DNA of 64,000 nt from Streptomyces sp. NBC_01353 (GTDB lineage Bacteria > Actinomycetota > Actinomycetes > Streptomycetales > Streptomycetaceae). Where the stretch lies: assembly GCF_036237275.1 (NCBI RefSeq), contig NZ_CP108352.1, positions 372,001 to 436,000 of the forward strand, given 5' to 3'. Every line of letters begins with the position of its first letter. Within the stretch, counting starts at the first letter, position 1. The translations under genes and the position numbers were made by a program. The notes beneath the pieces are model-generated. The model was not told the origin of the DNA. It did no database searches and worked only from the letters and a program-made list of their open reading frames with translations. Positions 45,163 through 54,587 of the stretch are shown here, piece by piece.

Positions 45163-46667
45163 AGGTACGGACGCGCGAGCAGCAGGCCTGTGCCTGTCAT
45201 GGCGATGCCGAAGTAGACCGGCGCGAGGTGGATGAAGTCCGTGTAATGGATCGCGCCGTGCACCACCACAGCAGGCAGGAAGCCGGCCGCCGCCGCTACG
45301 GCGAGGGTCCAGAACACCCAGGCCTCACCCCGCCGCCAGCCCCACGCACTCAGCAGAAGGATCGCCACCGCGGCGGACATCAGGGCGCCTCCGAACCCCG
45401 CACGGTCGTGAGCCACGAACGGCACGAGCCGGGGATTGACGGCTTCCAGCATCTCCGTGCTGGTGCCCAGGAAGGTCAGATCCGTCGGCACGAAAACACC
45501 GGTCAGACCAACCAGCGAAATCACCGCCCCGCCGGCGAACAGCCCCGCTCCCGTGACGATCAGTAGCAGCTGGCCCGCCAGCGCACGTCGGCGCTCACGC
45601 TCCGGGCCCTCGGGTGCCAGGCGCCACCGCGGTACGTGTCCGGTCCGACGGACCGCGGCCAGGAACATCGGGAACAGCACGACGACAGTGGCTGTGTGCA
45701 GGGGTTCCACAAAGCCGGTGGCCAGGAAGTAGAACAGGGTGGGAAAGCCGATCGCCCCCGACAGCAGGTACACCTCGCGAGCCCAGGGCCAGCCACGTCT
45801 GATCCCGCCCACGGCAAGACCGGTGTAGAGGGCGCCGATCGCCACCATCGTGCCGGCCATGGTGCTCCGGTCGTGCTGGAGGAAATGCACCAGGTGGTGG
45901 TTGGCGGCATGCAGTTCATGCAGCGTCATACCGAGATAGTCACGGTCGTACCAGAGCAGTACCGGCCCCAGCGTGATCGCCGCGGCGCCGAGTCCGGCGC
46001 CCGTCATACCGAGCCCGACGAGCAGCGCCCACCACCAGGGCGGCCAGCGGCGGGGATCGCGGCCGACATCCCGTATCCCCGGAGCGGGCCCGGTGGGCGT
46101 GGCCGCCTCGGTGACCCGTGCGAACCAGCCGGGTCCGGCCTCGACGAGCACCCCGGGCCGGGCGAGCACGACAGCGCCCGCCTCCACGACCGCGGCGGCC
46201 GCGGCGGCGACCGACGGGTCGGACACATGGACCACATCTGGGTCGTCGCCATTGGTGAACCCGTCGACATGAGGCTTGAGGGCTGCCTCGACCTGCGGAT
46301 CGCAAGCGCGGACGACCAGCGGGATCGAGCGGCCGGCAGCGGCCTCGCGTACGGTCTCCGCGTCGGCCGCCGAGACGGGCGACACCTCCACGACACCGGC
46401 ACCGAGCGGGGGCATGGCTCGTACCGCCTCACGGGCGAGCGAGGGCGGGACGGATATACCGAGGCGGACTGTCACCGGGACGCCCGCGATCTCACCGGCA
46501 AGGCTCTTGGGTGGATGGTGATGACCGAATCCCCGGGCGATCAGCCGCGCGCCGGCGGGACGCGAGCCGATCCAGGCAAGCAGACGCAGTGCCGATCGCT
46601 GCGAACGACGCCGCCCAAGGACGGCAGCGGCCGCGCCGCGCAGCGGGTGATACGTCCAGTCCGGCAT
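45045..46667 (-). CDS. Multi-domain membrane protein, C-terminus fused to foreign sequence
   Basis: A 540-residue frame. Residues 1-200 look like a soluble, TIM-barrel-like (dihydroorotate dehydrogenase-related) domain (VTVRLGISVPPSLAREAVRA, VHVSDPSVAAAAAAVV). From 215 to 500 there are about eight membrane helices (WWWALLVGLGMTGAGLGAAA ... DFIHLAPVYFGIAMTGTGLL). After ARPYL at residue 502 (45162) the sequence is the out-of-frame DUF4097 gene, so the true end is lost or the protein has a 38-residue arginine/serine-rich tail. Start overlaps the upstream stop as TGATG, so it is coupled to the FAD monooxygenase. Confidence 0.65.
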   Translation of the reverse strand: MPDWTYHPLRGAAAAVLGRRRSQRSALRLLAWIGSRPAGARLIARGFGHHHPPKSLAGEIAGVPVTVRLGISVPPSLAREAVRAMPPLGAGVVEVSPVSAADAETVREAAAGRSIPLVVRACDPQVEAALKPHVDGFTNGDDPDVVHVSDPSVAAAAAAVVEAGAVVLARPGVLVEAGPGWFARVTEAATPTGPAPGIRDVGRDPRRWPPWWWALLVGLGMTGAGLGAAAITLGPVLLWYDRDYLGMTLHELHAANHHLVHFLQHDRSTMAGTMVAIGALYTGLAVGGIRRGWPWAREVYLLSGAIGFPTLFYFLATGFVEPLHTATVVVLFPMFLAAVRRTGHVPRWRLAPEGPERERRRALAGQLLLIVTGAGLFAGGAVISLVGLTGVFVPTDLTFLGTSTEMLEAVNPRLVPFVAHDRAGFGGALMSAAVAILLLSAWGWRRGEAWVFWTLAVAAAAGFLPAVVVHGAIHYTDFIHLAPVYFGIAMTGTGLLLARPYLCAKCVATSRSTRPRASASPRPTATSRSAASADLRRSRP

Positions 46668-47854
46668 CAGTGCCTCTCACTCCTCGTCGCGGCCGGCGGG
46701 GCACCGGGTGACGTCCAGCCGAGCACCGGGGTCATGGAACGCAGCGTCGCCCGCGTCGGCATCAACCGGGCGGCCGTGTCCCGCAGCAGCACCGCCGGCG
46801 GCCACGACAGCTGACCGACAACGCCGAGCCGGGCGGAGCGGCGCGCGATGGCCTGGGTCCTCGGGCGGCGCAGCTGGTCGTACGAACGGAGCGCGGCCGC
46901 CGCGTCCGGCGTGCTGTGAAGGCAGTGGGCGAGGGTGACCGCGTCCTCCAACGCCTGGCACGCGCCCTGGCCCAGATTGGGGGTCATGGCATGGGCGGCA
47001 TCCCCCAACAGCGCGACCCGGCCACGGGCGAAGGAGGACAGCGGCGGCAGGTCGTACAGGTCGTGCCGCAGCACCGCGTCCACGGGGACGGCATCCAGCA
47101 GAGCGGGAACGGGATCCGGCCAGGACCCGAACCGGCGCACCAGCTCGGCATACTCGGACTCGGACGAGCCGAAGGCCCTTCCCTCCGGCAGCGACGCGGT
47201 CGCGAAGCAGTACATCCGCCCGCCCGGCAGCGCCGTGTAGCCGAACCGCTCCCCGCGGCCCCAGGTCGCCGCGCCCTCCAAAGGCGGCTCGGTGAGGGGT
47301 TCGGTGACCATGCGCCAGGCGGTGTAACCGGCATACCGGGGACCCGCCGCCTCCGGCCACAAGGCACGGCGAACCACGCTGCGCAGCCCGTCCGCGCCAA
47401 CGACGACATCCGGCCGCGACTCACCCCCACGGTGATCCACGACCAGGCTCTGTCCCTCGTCGCGGACCGCGGACACCTCGCTACCCGGGCGCAGGCTGTC
47501 AGCGGGCAGCGCCTCGGCAAGCACCCGCAACAGATCCGCGCGCTGCAGGACCACCAGGGGATGGCCGAATCGGCGCGTCAGCTCCGCATTGTCCGTACGC
47601 GACAGCCAGCGGCCCCGACGGTCCCGTACGCCCCCGCCGGCCTCGATCGCGCCCAGTGCCCGGACGGCGCCGGCCAGGCCGAGCGCCTCGAGCGCATGCA
47701 GCGCATTCGGCCACAGGGAGATGCCGGCGCCGATCTCCGTGAACTCCGGGGCCCGTTCCAGCACCTCGACGCGCCAGCCATGGCGGTGCAGGGCGACGGC
47801 CGCCGCGAGGCCGCCGATCCCGCCGCCGACGATGGTCGCGGCGCGCTGCGGCAT
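46667..47854 (-). CDS. FAD-dependent monooxygenase
   Basis: A 395-residue group A flavin hydroxylase. MPQRAATIVGGGIGGLAAAV has the GxGxxG, VVVGADGLRSVVRRAL the DG motif and GRVALLGDAAHAMTPNLGQG the GD motif. FTEIGAGISLWPNALHAL is typical of salicylate/6-hydroxynicotinate-type members. Start at 47854. It overlaps the membrane-protein gene by one base (TGATG), so the two are probably co-expressed. Substrate unknown. Confidence 0.9.
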   Translation of the reverse strand: MPQRAATIVGGGIGGLAAAVALHRHGWRVEVLERAPEFTEIGAGISLWPNALHALEALGLAGAVRALGAIEAGGGVRDRRGRWLSRTDNAELTRRFGHPLVVLQRADLLRVLAEALPADSLRPGSEVSAVRDEGQSLVVDHRGGESRPDVVVGADGLRSVVRRALWPEAAGPRYAGYTAWRMVTEPLTEPPLEGAATWGRGERFGYTALPGGRMYCFATASLPEGRAFGSSESEYAELVRRFGSWPDPVPALLDAVPVDAVLRHDLYDLPPLSSFARGRVALLGDAAHAMTPNLGQGACQALEDAVTLAHCLHSTPDAAAALRSYDQLRRPRTQAIARRSARLGVVGQLSWPPAVLLRDTAARLMPTRATLRSMTPVLGWTSPGAPPAATRSERH

Positions 47855-47872
47855 GAGTCCTCGCTTGGGGTT

Positions 47873-47889
47873 CGGGGGCGCCGCCCCCG
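47873..47889. promoter_or_regulatory. GC-rich hairpin before the FAD monooxygenase
   Basis: CGGGGGCG (47873-47880) and CGCCCCCG (47882-47889) form a perfect stem with almost no loop, 19 bp upstream of the start. It could be a leader structure or operator. Confidence 0.3.
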
Positions 47890-48134
47890 GTCGGGCGACC
47901 ATCGATCCGGTGCCCGTGCGGCACACCAAAGGCGCAGGTCCGGCTGAGCAGCGCCTCATAGCAACATGCCGACAGAGACCTGTCAACGCGCCCGGTGTCG
48001 AGTACGAACGTCTGCGGGCGGAGATCCTCTCGCAGGCACGAGCGCGCGTGGTGTTACTCGCTGCTGGCTGATCCGGCATTCGAAGATCGTGATTCTCTCG
48101 GCGCGCCTCCGGGCCGGGAACTACTGTCGCGAGC

Positions 48135-48794
48135 ATGGTCGAACACGATGCCTTGAGTTCCACCCGCCAGGCCTACGACGCAGCTGCCGCCTTGTATGCA
48201 CAGCTGTTCCGCGACGAGCTCCGTGGCATGCCTTTGGACCGTGCGATCTTGAGTGCCTTTGCCGAGGTCGTGAGTGCGAGCGGGGAGGGTCAGGTCGCGG
48301 ACCTTGGTTGTGGACCGGGCCATATCACGGCACATCTGGACAAGCTGGGGCTGGCTGCGTTTGGCGTTGATACCTCCTCCGCGATGATCGAGTTGGCACG
48401 ACAGGCTTATCCAGCCCTGCGGTTCGACGTGGGCTCAATGGCCGAGCTGAACATCGCTGACGGCGTGCTGGGCGGCGTACTCTCACGTTGGTCCATCATC
48501 CACACTCCGCCGGAAGAACTTCCCGACATCTTGGCGGAGTTCCACCGCGTGCTGGCACCTGGCGGCCACCTTCTGGTCGGCTTCTGGGCCAGCGATGATC
48601 CGTCTCACCCGACGCAGATCTTCGATCACACAGTCGCGCCGGCCTATCGGTGGTCGCCTGATCACCTCGCCACGATGCTGCGCGAGTCCGGGTTGGCCGA
48701 GGTGGCCCGGATGGTTCGCCAGCCCCAGCCCACCGAACGGCGCCAGTTCCAGGCGGTTCACCTGCTCGCCTGTAAGGCCGAGGCGGCTGTCTGA
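48135..48794 (+). CDS. Class I SAM-dependent methyltransferase
   Basis: A 219-residue methyltransferase. Motif I VADLGCGPG at 54-62, acidic loop GVDTSSAMIELAR (post I/II), and LSRWSIIHTPPEELPDILAE to HRVLAPGGHLLVGFW (motifs IV-VI). Typical of small-molecule O- or N-methyltransferases (Methyltransf_11/25). It is alone on the plus strand and divergent from the FAD monooxygenase operon. Its codon use is slightly less GC-biased than average. Confidence 0.88.
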   Translation: MVEHDALSSTRQAYDAAAALYAQLFRDELRGMPLDRAILSAFAEVVSASGEGQVADLGCGPGHITAHLDKLGLAAFGVDTSSAMIELARQAYPALRFDVGSMAELNIADGVLGGVLSRWSIIHTPPEELPDILAEFHRVLAPGGHLLVGFWASDDPSHPTQIFDHTVAPAYRWSPDHLATMLRESGLAEVARMVRQPQPTERRQFQAVHLLACKAEAAV

Positions 48795-48991
48795 CCGACT
48801 GGCCTCTGGGCCCGACGTTCCAACACATCGAGCACGGCCTAGCCAACACCGTAGGCAAGCTGGAACGGCAACCGGAGACGGTGGCTCGGGCCTCTGACGT
48901 GGCTCGTTGAAGTTGGCTCTGACCGGAGTTCGTGAAGGGCCAGGTCGTCGGAGTGGAGGTAGTTGGATCCAGCGGCCCACTTCGTAGGTCG

Positions 48992-49276
48992 CTACCCAGC
49001 AGCCACAACCGTGCCGGCCGTGACCTGAGGAGGGTTGGGAAGCAGCGACGCGAGGTTGTCCCTTACGAAGTCCGCCGCCCGCTCGATCGACTCTTCGGCC
49101 CCGGACTGGTCTTCAAAGACGCTGGTAGAGACCATCACTCCGTCCCCGGCGTCCACCCAGTAGTAAGCCACGAAGCCGGGGACTCGGCGGAGGAGAGGCA
49201 CGAATCCCTCGTCCACTCGGCGTCCTGCCTCGGCAGAGTCAGTCACTCCTTCGTAACGCCGGATTACTGCGTACAT
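48992..49276 (-). CDS. Antibiotic-biosynthesis-monooxygenase-like (dimeric alpha/beta barrel) protein
   Basis: A 94-residue protein: MYAVIRRYEGVTDSAEAGRR, then VDEGFVPLLRRVPGFVAYYW, followed by MVSTSVFEDQSGAEESIERA and ADFVRDNLASLL. This is the ferredoxin-like half-barrel of the ABM/EthD superfamily. AGGAGATCAGCT before the ATG supports the start at 49276. Could bind haem or act as a monooxygenase; the family is often called by fold only. Confidence 0.75.
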   Translation of the reverse strand: MYAVIRRYEGVTDSAEAGRRVDEGFVPLLRRVPGFVAYYWVDAGDGVMVSTSVFEDQSGAEESIERAADFVRDNLASLLPNPPQVTAGTVVAAG

Positions 49277-49785
49277 AGCTGATCTCCTCATGGATCCCAA
49301 GGTCACCTTGCGCGAAGCGACCTACCCGCACCGAGCGTCTCTCGCTCGGGGAACACCCGGAAGTGACCCGGATAGGCGCACCGGTGATCCAAACCGGGGA
49401 TCTGCTGTGGCCCTGACTGGCCGAACCGGGACTTCACGGAAGTCCGGTCAGAGCCTTGAAGTTCCCCACCTCCTGCTCAGGAACGGGACATACCTGCTCA
49501 CCGTGGTTCCCCACCTGCGGCCGTGCGGCCTGCCGCAGCGCAGGGGCCGCCCGATAGTCAGTCAGGTCCGGCGGGCGGGGCGAGTTGTCCAGCGTGGGCG
49601 AGGCTCAGATCAACCAGGCTCGACCAGGCCGCCCCGGGGGCGGTCGACTCATGTGCGTCAGCGGGACGACGACGAGCGCGGCACCGATCACAACTCCCGG
49701 ACCGGCTCGGGAACCGTTCCCCCGGGTCCTGCGTGACCTCTTGATGTGTTGTCGGCTGGTGGTGAGGCGACCGGAAGGGACCCGG
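49277..49785. other. 500-bp stretch, no gene supported
   Basis: No convincing gene. A plus-strand frame with SGQSLEVPHLLLRNGTYLLT near 49450 looks like mobile-element edge sequence, but I could not assign it. Confidence 0.3.
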
Positions 49786-50346
49786 ATGAGAGCGCGGACG
49801 ATGGTGAGCGTGGCGGTATCGGCCTGTGTGGCGCTGGTGGCATGCGCGTGCGGTCCGGAGAAAGCGAAGGAGGACACGGACGCGAGGCCTTCGCAGCCGT
49901 CCGCGTCCACGCGGGCGAAGGAGCCGTCGGCCACGCCGTCCGCGTCCGCCCGGACCGAGAAGCCGTCGGCAACTCCGGGCAGCGACCAGCACATGCCCAG
50001 GACCAAGGAGGGCGCGATCCAGCGGTACGAGCAGTACCTCCACGCCCTGGGCCGTGAGGACATCGACACGGTCTGCGAAGTGGCCGGGCCCGCCGCGAAG
50101 AAGGCACAGGACCAGGGATTCGGCCCGTGCACGTCGACGTACGCCGCCGTGTTCCAGATGATCTCGCCCGCGCAGAAGAAGGCCCTGCAAACCGCGACGG
50201 TCGACCCGCAGCGCATCGCCGTGCGCACGCCCGACAAGATCGAGATGCCGGTCGAAGCCGTCAGGGCCTCCGCGACCTTCTCCGAGAGCGACCTCGGCAG
50301 CTACACCTTGGAGTACCTCAAGAACGATTGGTACATCACCGACTGA
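49786..50346 (+). CDS. Putative lipoprotein with low-complexity linker
   Basis: A 186-residue exported protein. MRARTMVSVAVSACVALVAC is a signal peptide with lipobox LVAC (C20). Residues 25-75 are a Ser/Thr/Pro/Lys-rich linker with repeated KxPSATPSASA-like units. The C-terminal domain (EGAIQRYEQYLHALGREDID to SYTLEYLKNDWYITD) resembles NTF2-like/DUF4878 lipoprotein domains. GGAAGGGA precedes the start at good spacing. Role unknown. Confidence 0.75.
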   Translation: MRARTMVSVAVSACVALVACACGPEKAKEDTDARPSQPSASTRAKEPSATPSASARTEKPSATPGSDQHMPRTKEGAIQRYEQYLHALGREDIDTVCEVAGPAAKKAQDQGFGPCTSTYAAVFQMISPAQKKALQTATVDPQRIAVRTPDKIEMPVEAVRASATFSESDLGSYTLEYLKNDWYITD

Positions 50347-50547
50347 ATCCGACGCGACGTCCGCGGTGCCGCCCGACGGCTGTAGCGGAGTTATTGCCAC
50401 GGCCTTCGTGCTGATCAGATGCGCCTGATTCGATACGGCACGCGATCACGCGAAGGCGGCCCCCAGGATCGGGACGACGCAGGCCACCGATGCGTGCGGT
50501 TCCTCGGACCACCTGTCTGGTCGGCTCCGTGATGTCGCGAAGGTCGG

Positions 50548-50994
50548 ATGCCGCGTAAGTCCCCGCGCCTGGTGCGCGCCAGCCTCCCTGATCGCCAGGG
50601 GCACGACTCAGTCAGCACGCTGCTGATCACTGCCTGCCCTGGGCCACCGATTTGCAGCGCCGTACACACATACCTCTATGTCGATGGTCTCGACTTGATC
50701 GCACGCAGTTTCAACGGCGCAACCGGCGATCATCCGCATCAGCTGCTCAGGCCTGGAGGCCCCCTCTATCCGACTGATCAAGCCCGGAGTGTGGATGTTG
50801 CGACCCAAGGGCAGGGCACCAACGCCGCCTCGGCGGTCTGTATCCGTATCCGGCTCCGGGGTCAGACCGTGATCTGGGGCGATCTGATGTACCCAGATGC
50901 TGACGACCGTGTCATCGAGGAAGTTCGCTTTGACCTGACCCAGTACCTGGCTGAGATCGAGCGAGGCTACTCGCGATGGGGCTGCGGGGCGTAA
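50548..50994 (+). CDS. Hypothetical protein
   Basis: A 148-residue frame from an ATG. Residues 40-148 (YLYVDGLDLIARSFNGATGD, RIRLRGQTVIWGDLMYPDAD, VEEVRFDLTQYLAEIERGYS-like end) read as a real beta-rich protein with normal amino-acid balance. The first 35 residues look doubtful, so an internal start is possible. No family recognised. It precedes the SUKH-like gene by about 110 bp on the same strand and might belong with it. Confidence 0.45.
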   Translation: MPRKSPRLVRASLPDRQGHDSVSTLLITACPGPPICSAVHTYLYVDGLDLIARSFNGATGDHPHQLLRPGGPLYPTDQARSVDVATQGQGTNAASAVCIRIRLRGQTVIWGDLMYPDADDRVIEEVRFDLTQYLAEIERGYSRWGCGA

Positions 50995-51101
50995 GGCGTA
51001 CAGGCGGAAGCGCCAGCGGCTTTCACTGATCTGCGTGGACGCTCCTGTATGGTCTTGCGGATCGCGGAGAGCGAGTCCTTCAGGCACTGAAGAGGTCGAT
51101 C

Positions 51102-51599
51102 GTGGCTGATGAACGGCTTGAAGCCGAGTGGGTCCGCGGCTGGTGCGAGCATGCGGACGCGGCACTCACGGAGCTGGTGCAGTCGTTCCAGGCCTGGCAC
51201 GGCTTCCCTCCCGGCAGGAACGCGGTCGCGCGCGCGACGGACGAGAGCCACAAGGCGACGGACGCGCTCGTGGAGCTGACGCCGATACCTTCGGACCTGA
51301 CCACGATGTACTGGGTGGTCGGCGAGGTCTCCCTCCCCGACGTGGACAGCGGCTACTTCGTTCACCCGGCCTCAACGGTCGCACACCACTTCCGCGAGTA
51401 CGGGGCCATCCGAATCGACGGGGAAGAGCCTGCTCTGGTATTCGCCAGCGACGGCGGCGGCCACCTCTTCGCGCTTTCGGGATCAGGCCGAGTCTGGAGG
51501 TCCACCACGGCGTCGTGGTTCGACCAGTTCGACCTTGCCGCTTCCAGCCTCCAAGAGTTCTTCGAAGAGCTGATTCGACGGATCAGCCGTCAGCTCTGA
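51102..51599 (+). CDS. SMI1/KNR4 (SUKH)-like protein
   Basis: A 165-residue protein. YGAIRIDGEEPALVFASDGG, then GHLFALSGSGRVWRSTTASW and FDQFDLAASSLQEFFEELIR match the second half of SUKH-fold proteins (conserved G, D/E and W around the central strands). SUKH proteins are common immunity proteins against polymorphic toxins, but no toxin gene is visible here. The initiating codon is a GTG. Function is inferred from fold only. Confidence 0.55.
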   Translation: MADERLEAEWVRGWCEHADAALTELVQSFQAWHGFPPGRNAVARATDESHKATDALVELTPIPSDLTTMYWVVGEVSLPDVDSGYFVHPASTVAHHFREYGAIRIDGEEPALVFASDGGGHLFALSGSGRVWRSTTASWFDQFDLAASSLQEFFEELIRRISRQL

Positions 51600-51694
51600 C
51601 CGGCAGCGGCGGAGAGGGCGGGATCACGACCGGGTGAGGCGGATGTCCGGCGGCGTCAGCCGATGGCCGACAGAGGTTGCCACACCTGCGTTCG

Positions 51695-53215
51695 CTACGT
51701 GGGCGTCGTTTCTGGGCGTACGCCCGCCGTCGGTGGGGGGGCGGCGCCGTTCAGGCAGCGGTCGAGGAGTGCGTGCATGCGGGGTACGGGGAGGGACGGG
51801 TTGGCGGCAGCGCCCTCTGCGGTGCGGGGGTCGGCGAGCAGGACCTCCAAGACCCCCGGTGTCAGGCTCGGGTTGGCGGCAGCTGCCCGGCACACCGACT
51901 CGTCGGGGTCGTCCACCGGGGGTTCGGCAAGGGTGGGATCGGCTGCGGCCAGGGCGCGTATCTCGGGGTCCGGGTGGCCGATGAGGTGGGTCAGCCCGGT
52001 GCGGGGGAACGCGCGCAGGGTCAGCAGGTGCGGACGGTGTGCCGGGCGAGTGACGAAGACGTCCAGGAGGAGGTGTGGCGGAGCCAGGGGGTGGTGGCAG
52101 GCCAGCCGGATCCGTACCTCCTCGTCGTCGTCCTGCGCGAGTGTCTCGACGAGTTCTGCGGGCAGGCCGGGCCAGCTCGCCGCAACCCGGCGGAGCACCG
52201 GTTCCTCGGACGCGGCGCAGGCGGCGAACCAGTCGGGGAACGGCTCGGGGGCCGACTCAGTGATCGGGCAGGTGCAGTCCGGACCGTGCCCAATGACCCT
52301 GTCCATCGCCCAGTACTCGGCCCAGGTGCGGGGGAAGGGGTGGAGGCGGGCGCGCATCCGCACGCCCTCGTCCGGATCCTCCCTCAGCTCGGTGATCAGG
52401 TCCGGTCCCAGGTCCGGCCGGCGGGCGACCCTCTCGCGAACCTTTGCCTTGGGGTGGCGGGCGAGCCGGGCGACGGCATCGGCCGGGGTGTGGCGGTTCC
52501 AGGTCAAGGCGTGCACCGTGTCGTCTGCGAAGCACTGCTCGACGAGCGCGGGGGACAGGGCGCAAGTGCCGAGCACCGACCACTTGCTGTGCGAACCGAT
52601 GGACGGCAGCTTGGCCTCCACCGCTTCCGGGTCCAGCTCCCAGCTGCTCTCCTGCGCCGCTTCCCGTACGGCGGGGTCGGGGTCGTCGAGCAGGGCCACC
52701 CTCTGCGCAGCAGTGAGCGACTGCCACCCCCGGGCGGCGCGTACGCGGAGCCCGGGGTGCACGTGCCCGGCCATGGAGCGGTCGAAGGACAGAGGGGTCT
52801 GCCGAGAGAAGCTGAGCTCCTGGACGATCTCGTGTTCGGTGAGCATGCCGTCCTCGCCGCCGTCCTGGGCGGTAAGGATGGTGACGAGGATGTCGTCCGG
52901 CAACGGTCTGACCCATCGGGGGCGGGGGTGAGGGCCGCCGGCGAGCCGCCCACGGACGACCCCCGACGGGTCCGTTGCCAAGAGGGCGAGTCGTGAGGGG
53001 TCGACGTACTGGTTGCGGGCGAGCGCGCGGCGAATTCCCGTGGCCGGGTGGCGGAGGGCTGCGTCGATGACGGCGTCGGGCAGGTCGCGGCCCTCGCACA
53101 TCAGCTGGCCGGCCTCACCGGCCGCGCGATCCACCAGGCGTATCAGTACGTCGGAGGGCGCCGCCGGATTGAAGGCGATGCCGCGCAGCCACAGTTCATA
53201 CAGAGAGTCGGACAC
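51695..53215 (-). CDS. Leucine-rich-repeat-variant/HEAT-like repeat protein
   Basis: A 506-residue repeat protein. Degenerate 24-residue helical units recur: HPATGIRRALARNQYVDPSR, ARHPKAKVRERVARRPDLGP, GHPDPEIRALAAADPTLAEP, AANPSLTPGVLEVLL. Such LRV/HEAT arrays bind proteins. A possible metal site is GHGPDCTCP at about 300. The start is a GTG at 53215. No partner can be named; the neighbouring genes are unrelated. Confidence 0.7.
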   Translation of the reverse strand: MSDSLYELWLRGIAFNPAAPSDVLIRLVDRAAGEAGQLMCEGRDLPDAVIDAALRHPATGIRRALARNQYVDPSRLALLATDPSGVVRGRLAGGPHPRPRWVRPLPDDILVTILTAQDGGEDGMLTEHEIVQELSFSRQTPLSFDRSMAGHVHPGLRVRAARGWQSLTAAQRVALLDDPDPAVREAAQESSWELDPEAVEAKLPSIGSHSKWSVLGTCALSPALVEQCFADDTVHALTWNRHTPADAVARLARHPKAKVRERVARRPDLGPDLITELREDPDEGVRMRARLHPFPRTWAEYWAMDRVIGHGPDCTCPITESAPEPFPDWFAACAASEEPVLRRVAASWPGLPAELVETLAQDDDEEVRIRLACHHPLAPPHLLLDVFVTRPAHRPHLLTLRAFPRTGLTHLIGHPDPEIRALAAADPTLAEPPVDDPDESVCRAAAANPSLTPGVLEVLLADPRTAEGAAANPSLPVPRMHALLDRCLNGAAPPPTAGVRPETTPT

Positions 53216-53810
53216 CGCGTCATCTTGCCACCTCGTTCCGCCCGGATCGGGCCGTGTGGCGACCTCGTCGTCGGCGCGCACCGGCGGCTCTGTCCGCAGG
53301 CTTCGGTCCAGGCGGCCGTGCCCTTGCTCATCGTGCAGCTTCCTTAACCTTTGGACTTTGAAACAAACACCGGTCAGCCTGTCCAGGCAGAGGCTGTCCG
53401 CATCCAGAGCCTGTACGGCGCCGGTAGTCAGTGCCGCGACGCGGACCACCGGGGCGGCGGCAATAGCACGAAGGTGCAGTTCTGGCGGTGCCGGTCCGCC
53501 CAGCAGAGCTGCTTCCATGCCGCCGCAGAAGGTTGGTGGTCCTGAGACATCGGTGAGCCGGCGTCGGCCGTCGCAGTGGCCGCACAGTGGCCGCAGCCCT
53601 CCCCTCCCCCGAGCGAGGAGCAGTCGTCGCATGATCGGCCCGACAGGACCGCGCAGCGCCCCGGTGTCCGGGTGCTGCCGGGGTGATGTGGCCGCATCTG
53701 CCGGCGTTCTGGGTACGGCAGCCGCGCGAAGTTGAGTACGAGCGCTCAATCCGGCGGTCCCCCACGACATCGAGGATGGGAAACATCGTCCAACACGAAG
53801 GAGGCGCCAG
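53216..53810. other. 595-bp stretch without a supported gene
   Basis: The minus-strand frame upstream of the repeat protein stays open with protein-like text (LTTGAVQALDADSLCLDRLT) around 53360-53440, but no family is recognisable and the start is unclear. The right end carries the promoter of the acyltransferase gene (GAAGGAGGCG before its start). Confidence 0.35.
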
Positions 53811-54452
53811 ATGCTCAGCCGCATCGCCGACATCCTGGTACCCGCGGTGGGCCGCCTCGCCGTGACCGTGAACGCCCGAGCCGAACTGGCGCCGGGCAGC
53901 ATCATCGCCGCGAACCACACCTCGCTCGCCGACCCCGCCATCGTGCTCGCCGCACTCCGCCGACTCGGCGTCTCGCCCGTCGTCCTGGCCGCCGCGGGTC
54001 TGTGGCGCATCCCCTTGCTCGGCCGGGCGCTGGCCAACGAAGGCCACATCCCCGTGATCCGCAACGATCGCCGTGCCTCGGACGCTCTCGACCTCGCCGC
54101 GAAGGCGCTTGAACAGGGACGCCTCGTCCTCATCTACGCCGAGGGCGGCCTCCCCCACCGCGCCGACGCCGCCGAAGCACCTCCCGGCGCCTTCCGCACC
54201 GGCCTCTCGCGCCTCGCTCACCGCACCGGCGCTCCAGTCGTTCCGGTGGGCCAGGCCGGTGCCCGCCGTGTCACCTCGGGCAGCACGGCGAAACAGCTCG
54301 CCGGAGTGGCCACCGCACCGCTGCGCCGGCCGGGACTGCACGTTCACGTGGGCGCACCGCTCACGTTGACCGGGGACAGCGCGGCGCGCACGGCCCAAGC
54401 CCAGATGGCCGTGACCGCGGCGTGGAGGACCGCGGCCGAACGCCTCGGATGA
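53811..54452 (+). CDS. 1-acyl-sn-glycerol-3-phosphate acyltransferase-like protein
   Basis: A 213-residue PlsC-family acyltransferase. Motif I NHTSLADP has the catalytic H36 and D41 (HX4D); motif II-like GHIPVIRNDRRASDAL; motif III-like LVLIYAEGGLPHR, where the usual PEG is AEGG. It lacks the long membrane anchors of PlsC and may acylate lyso-phospholipids or other alcohols. GGAGG is correctly spaced. Stands alone. Confidence 0.85.
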   Translation: MLSRIADILVPAVGRLAVTVNARAELAPGSIIAANHTSLADPAIVLAALRRLGVSPVVLAAAGLWRIPLLGRALANEGHIPVIRNDRRASDALDLAAKALEQGRLVLIYAEGGLPHRADAAEAPPGAFRTGLSRLAHRTGAPVVPVGQAGARRVTSGSTAKQLAGVATAPLRRPGLHVHVGAPLTLTGDSAARTAQAQMAVTAAWRTAAERLG

Positions 54453-54587
54453 TCTCTCCCTCCGGCAGGGGGCACCGAGAGGGTCGGCCCCTTCCCCCTA
54501 GTGCCGTGACCTCAAAGGTCCGCCGGGTTGATGGTCGAGGCACCGGTTGACGGGGTTCGTGGCTGAAGGCTGTGGCAAGATTCCGCG

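Noticed and set aside
49860-49980. Short repeats as a DNA-level tandem array
   Set aside because: The periodicity comes from the Pro/Ser/Thr/Ala linker of the lipoprotein and lies in frame.
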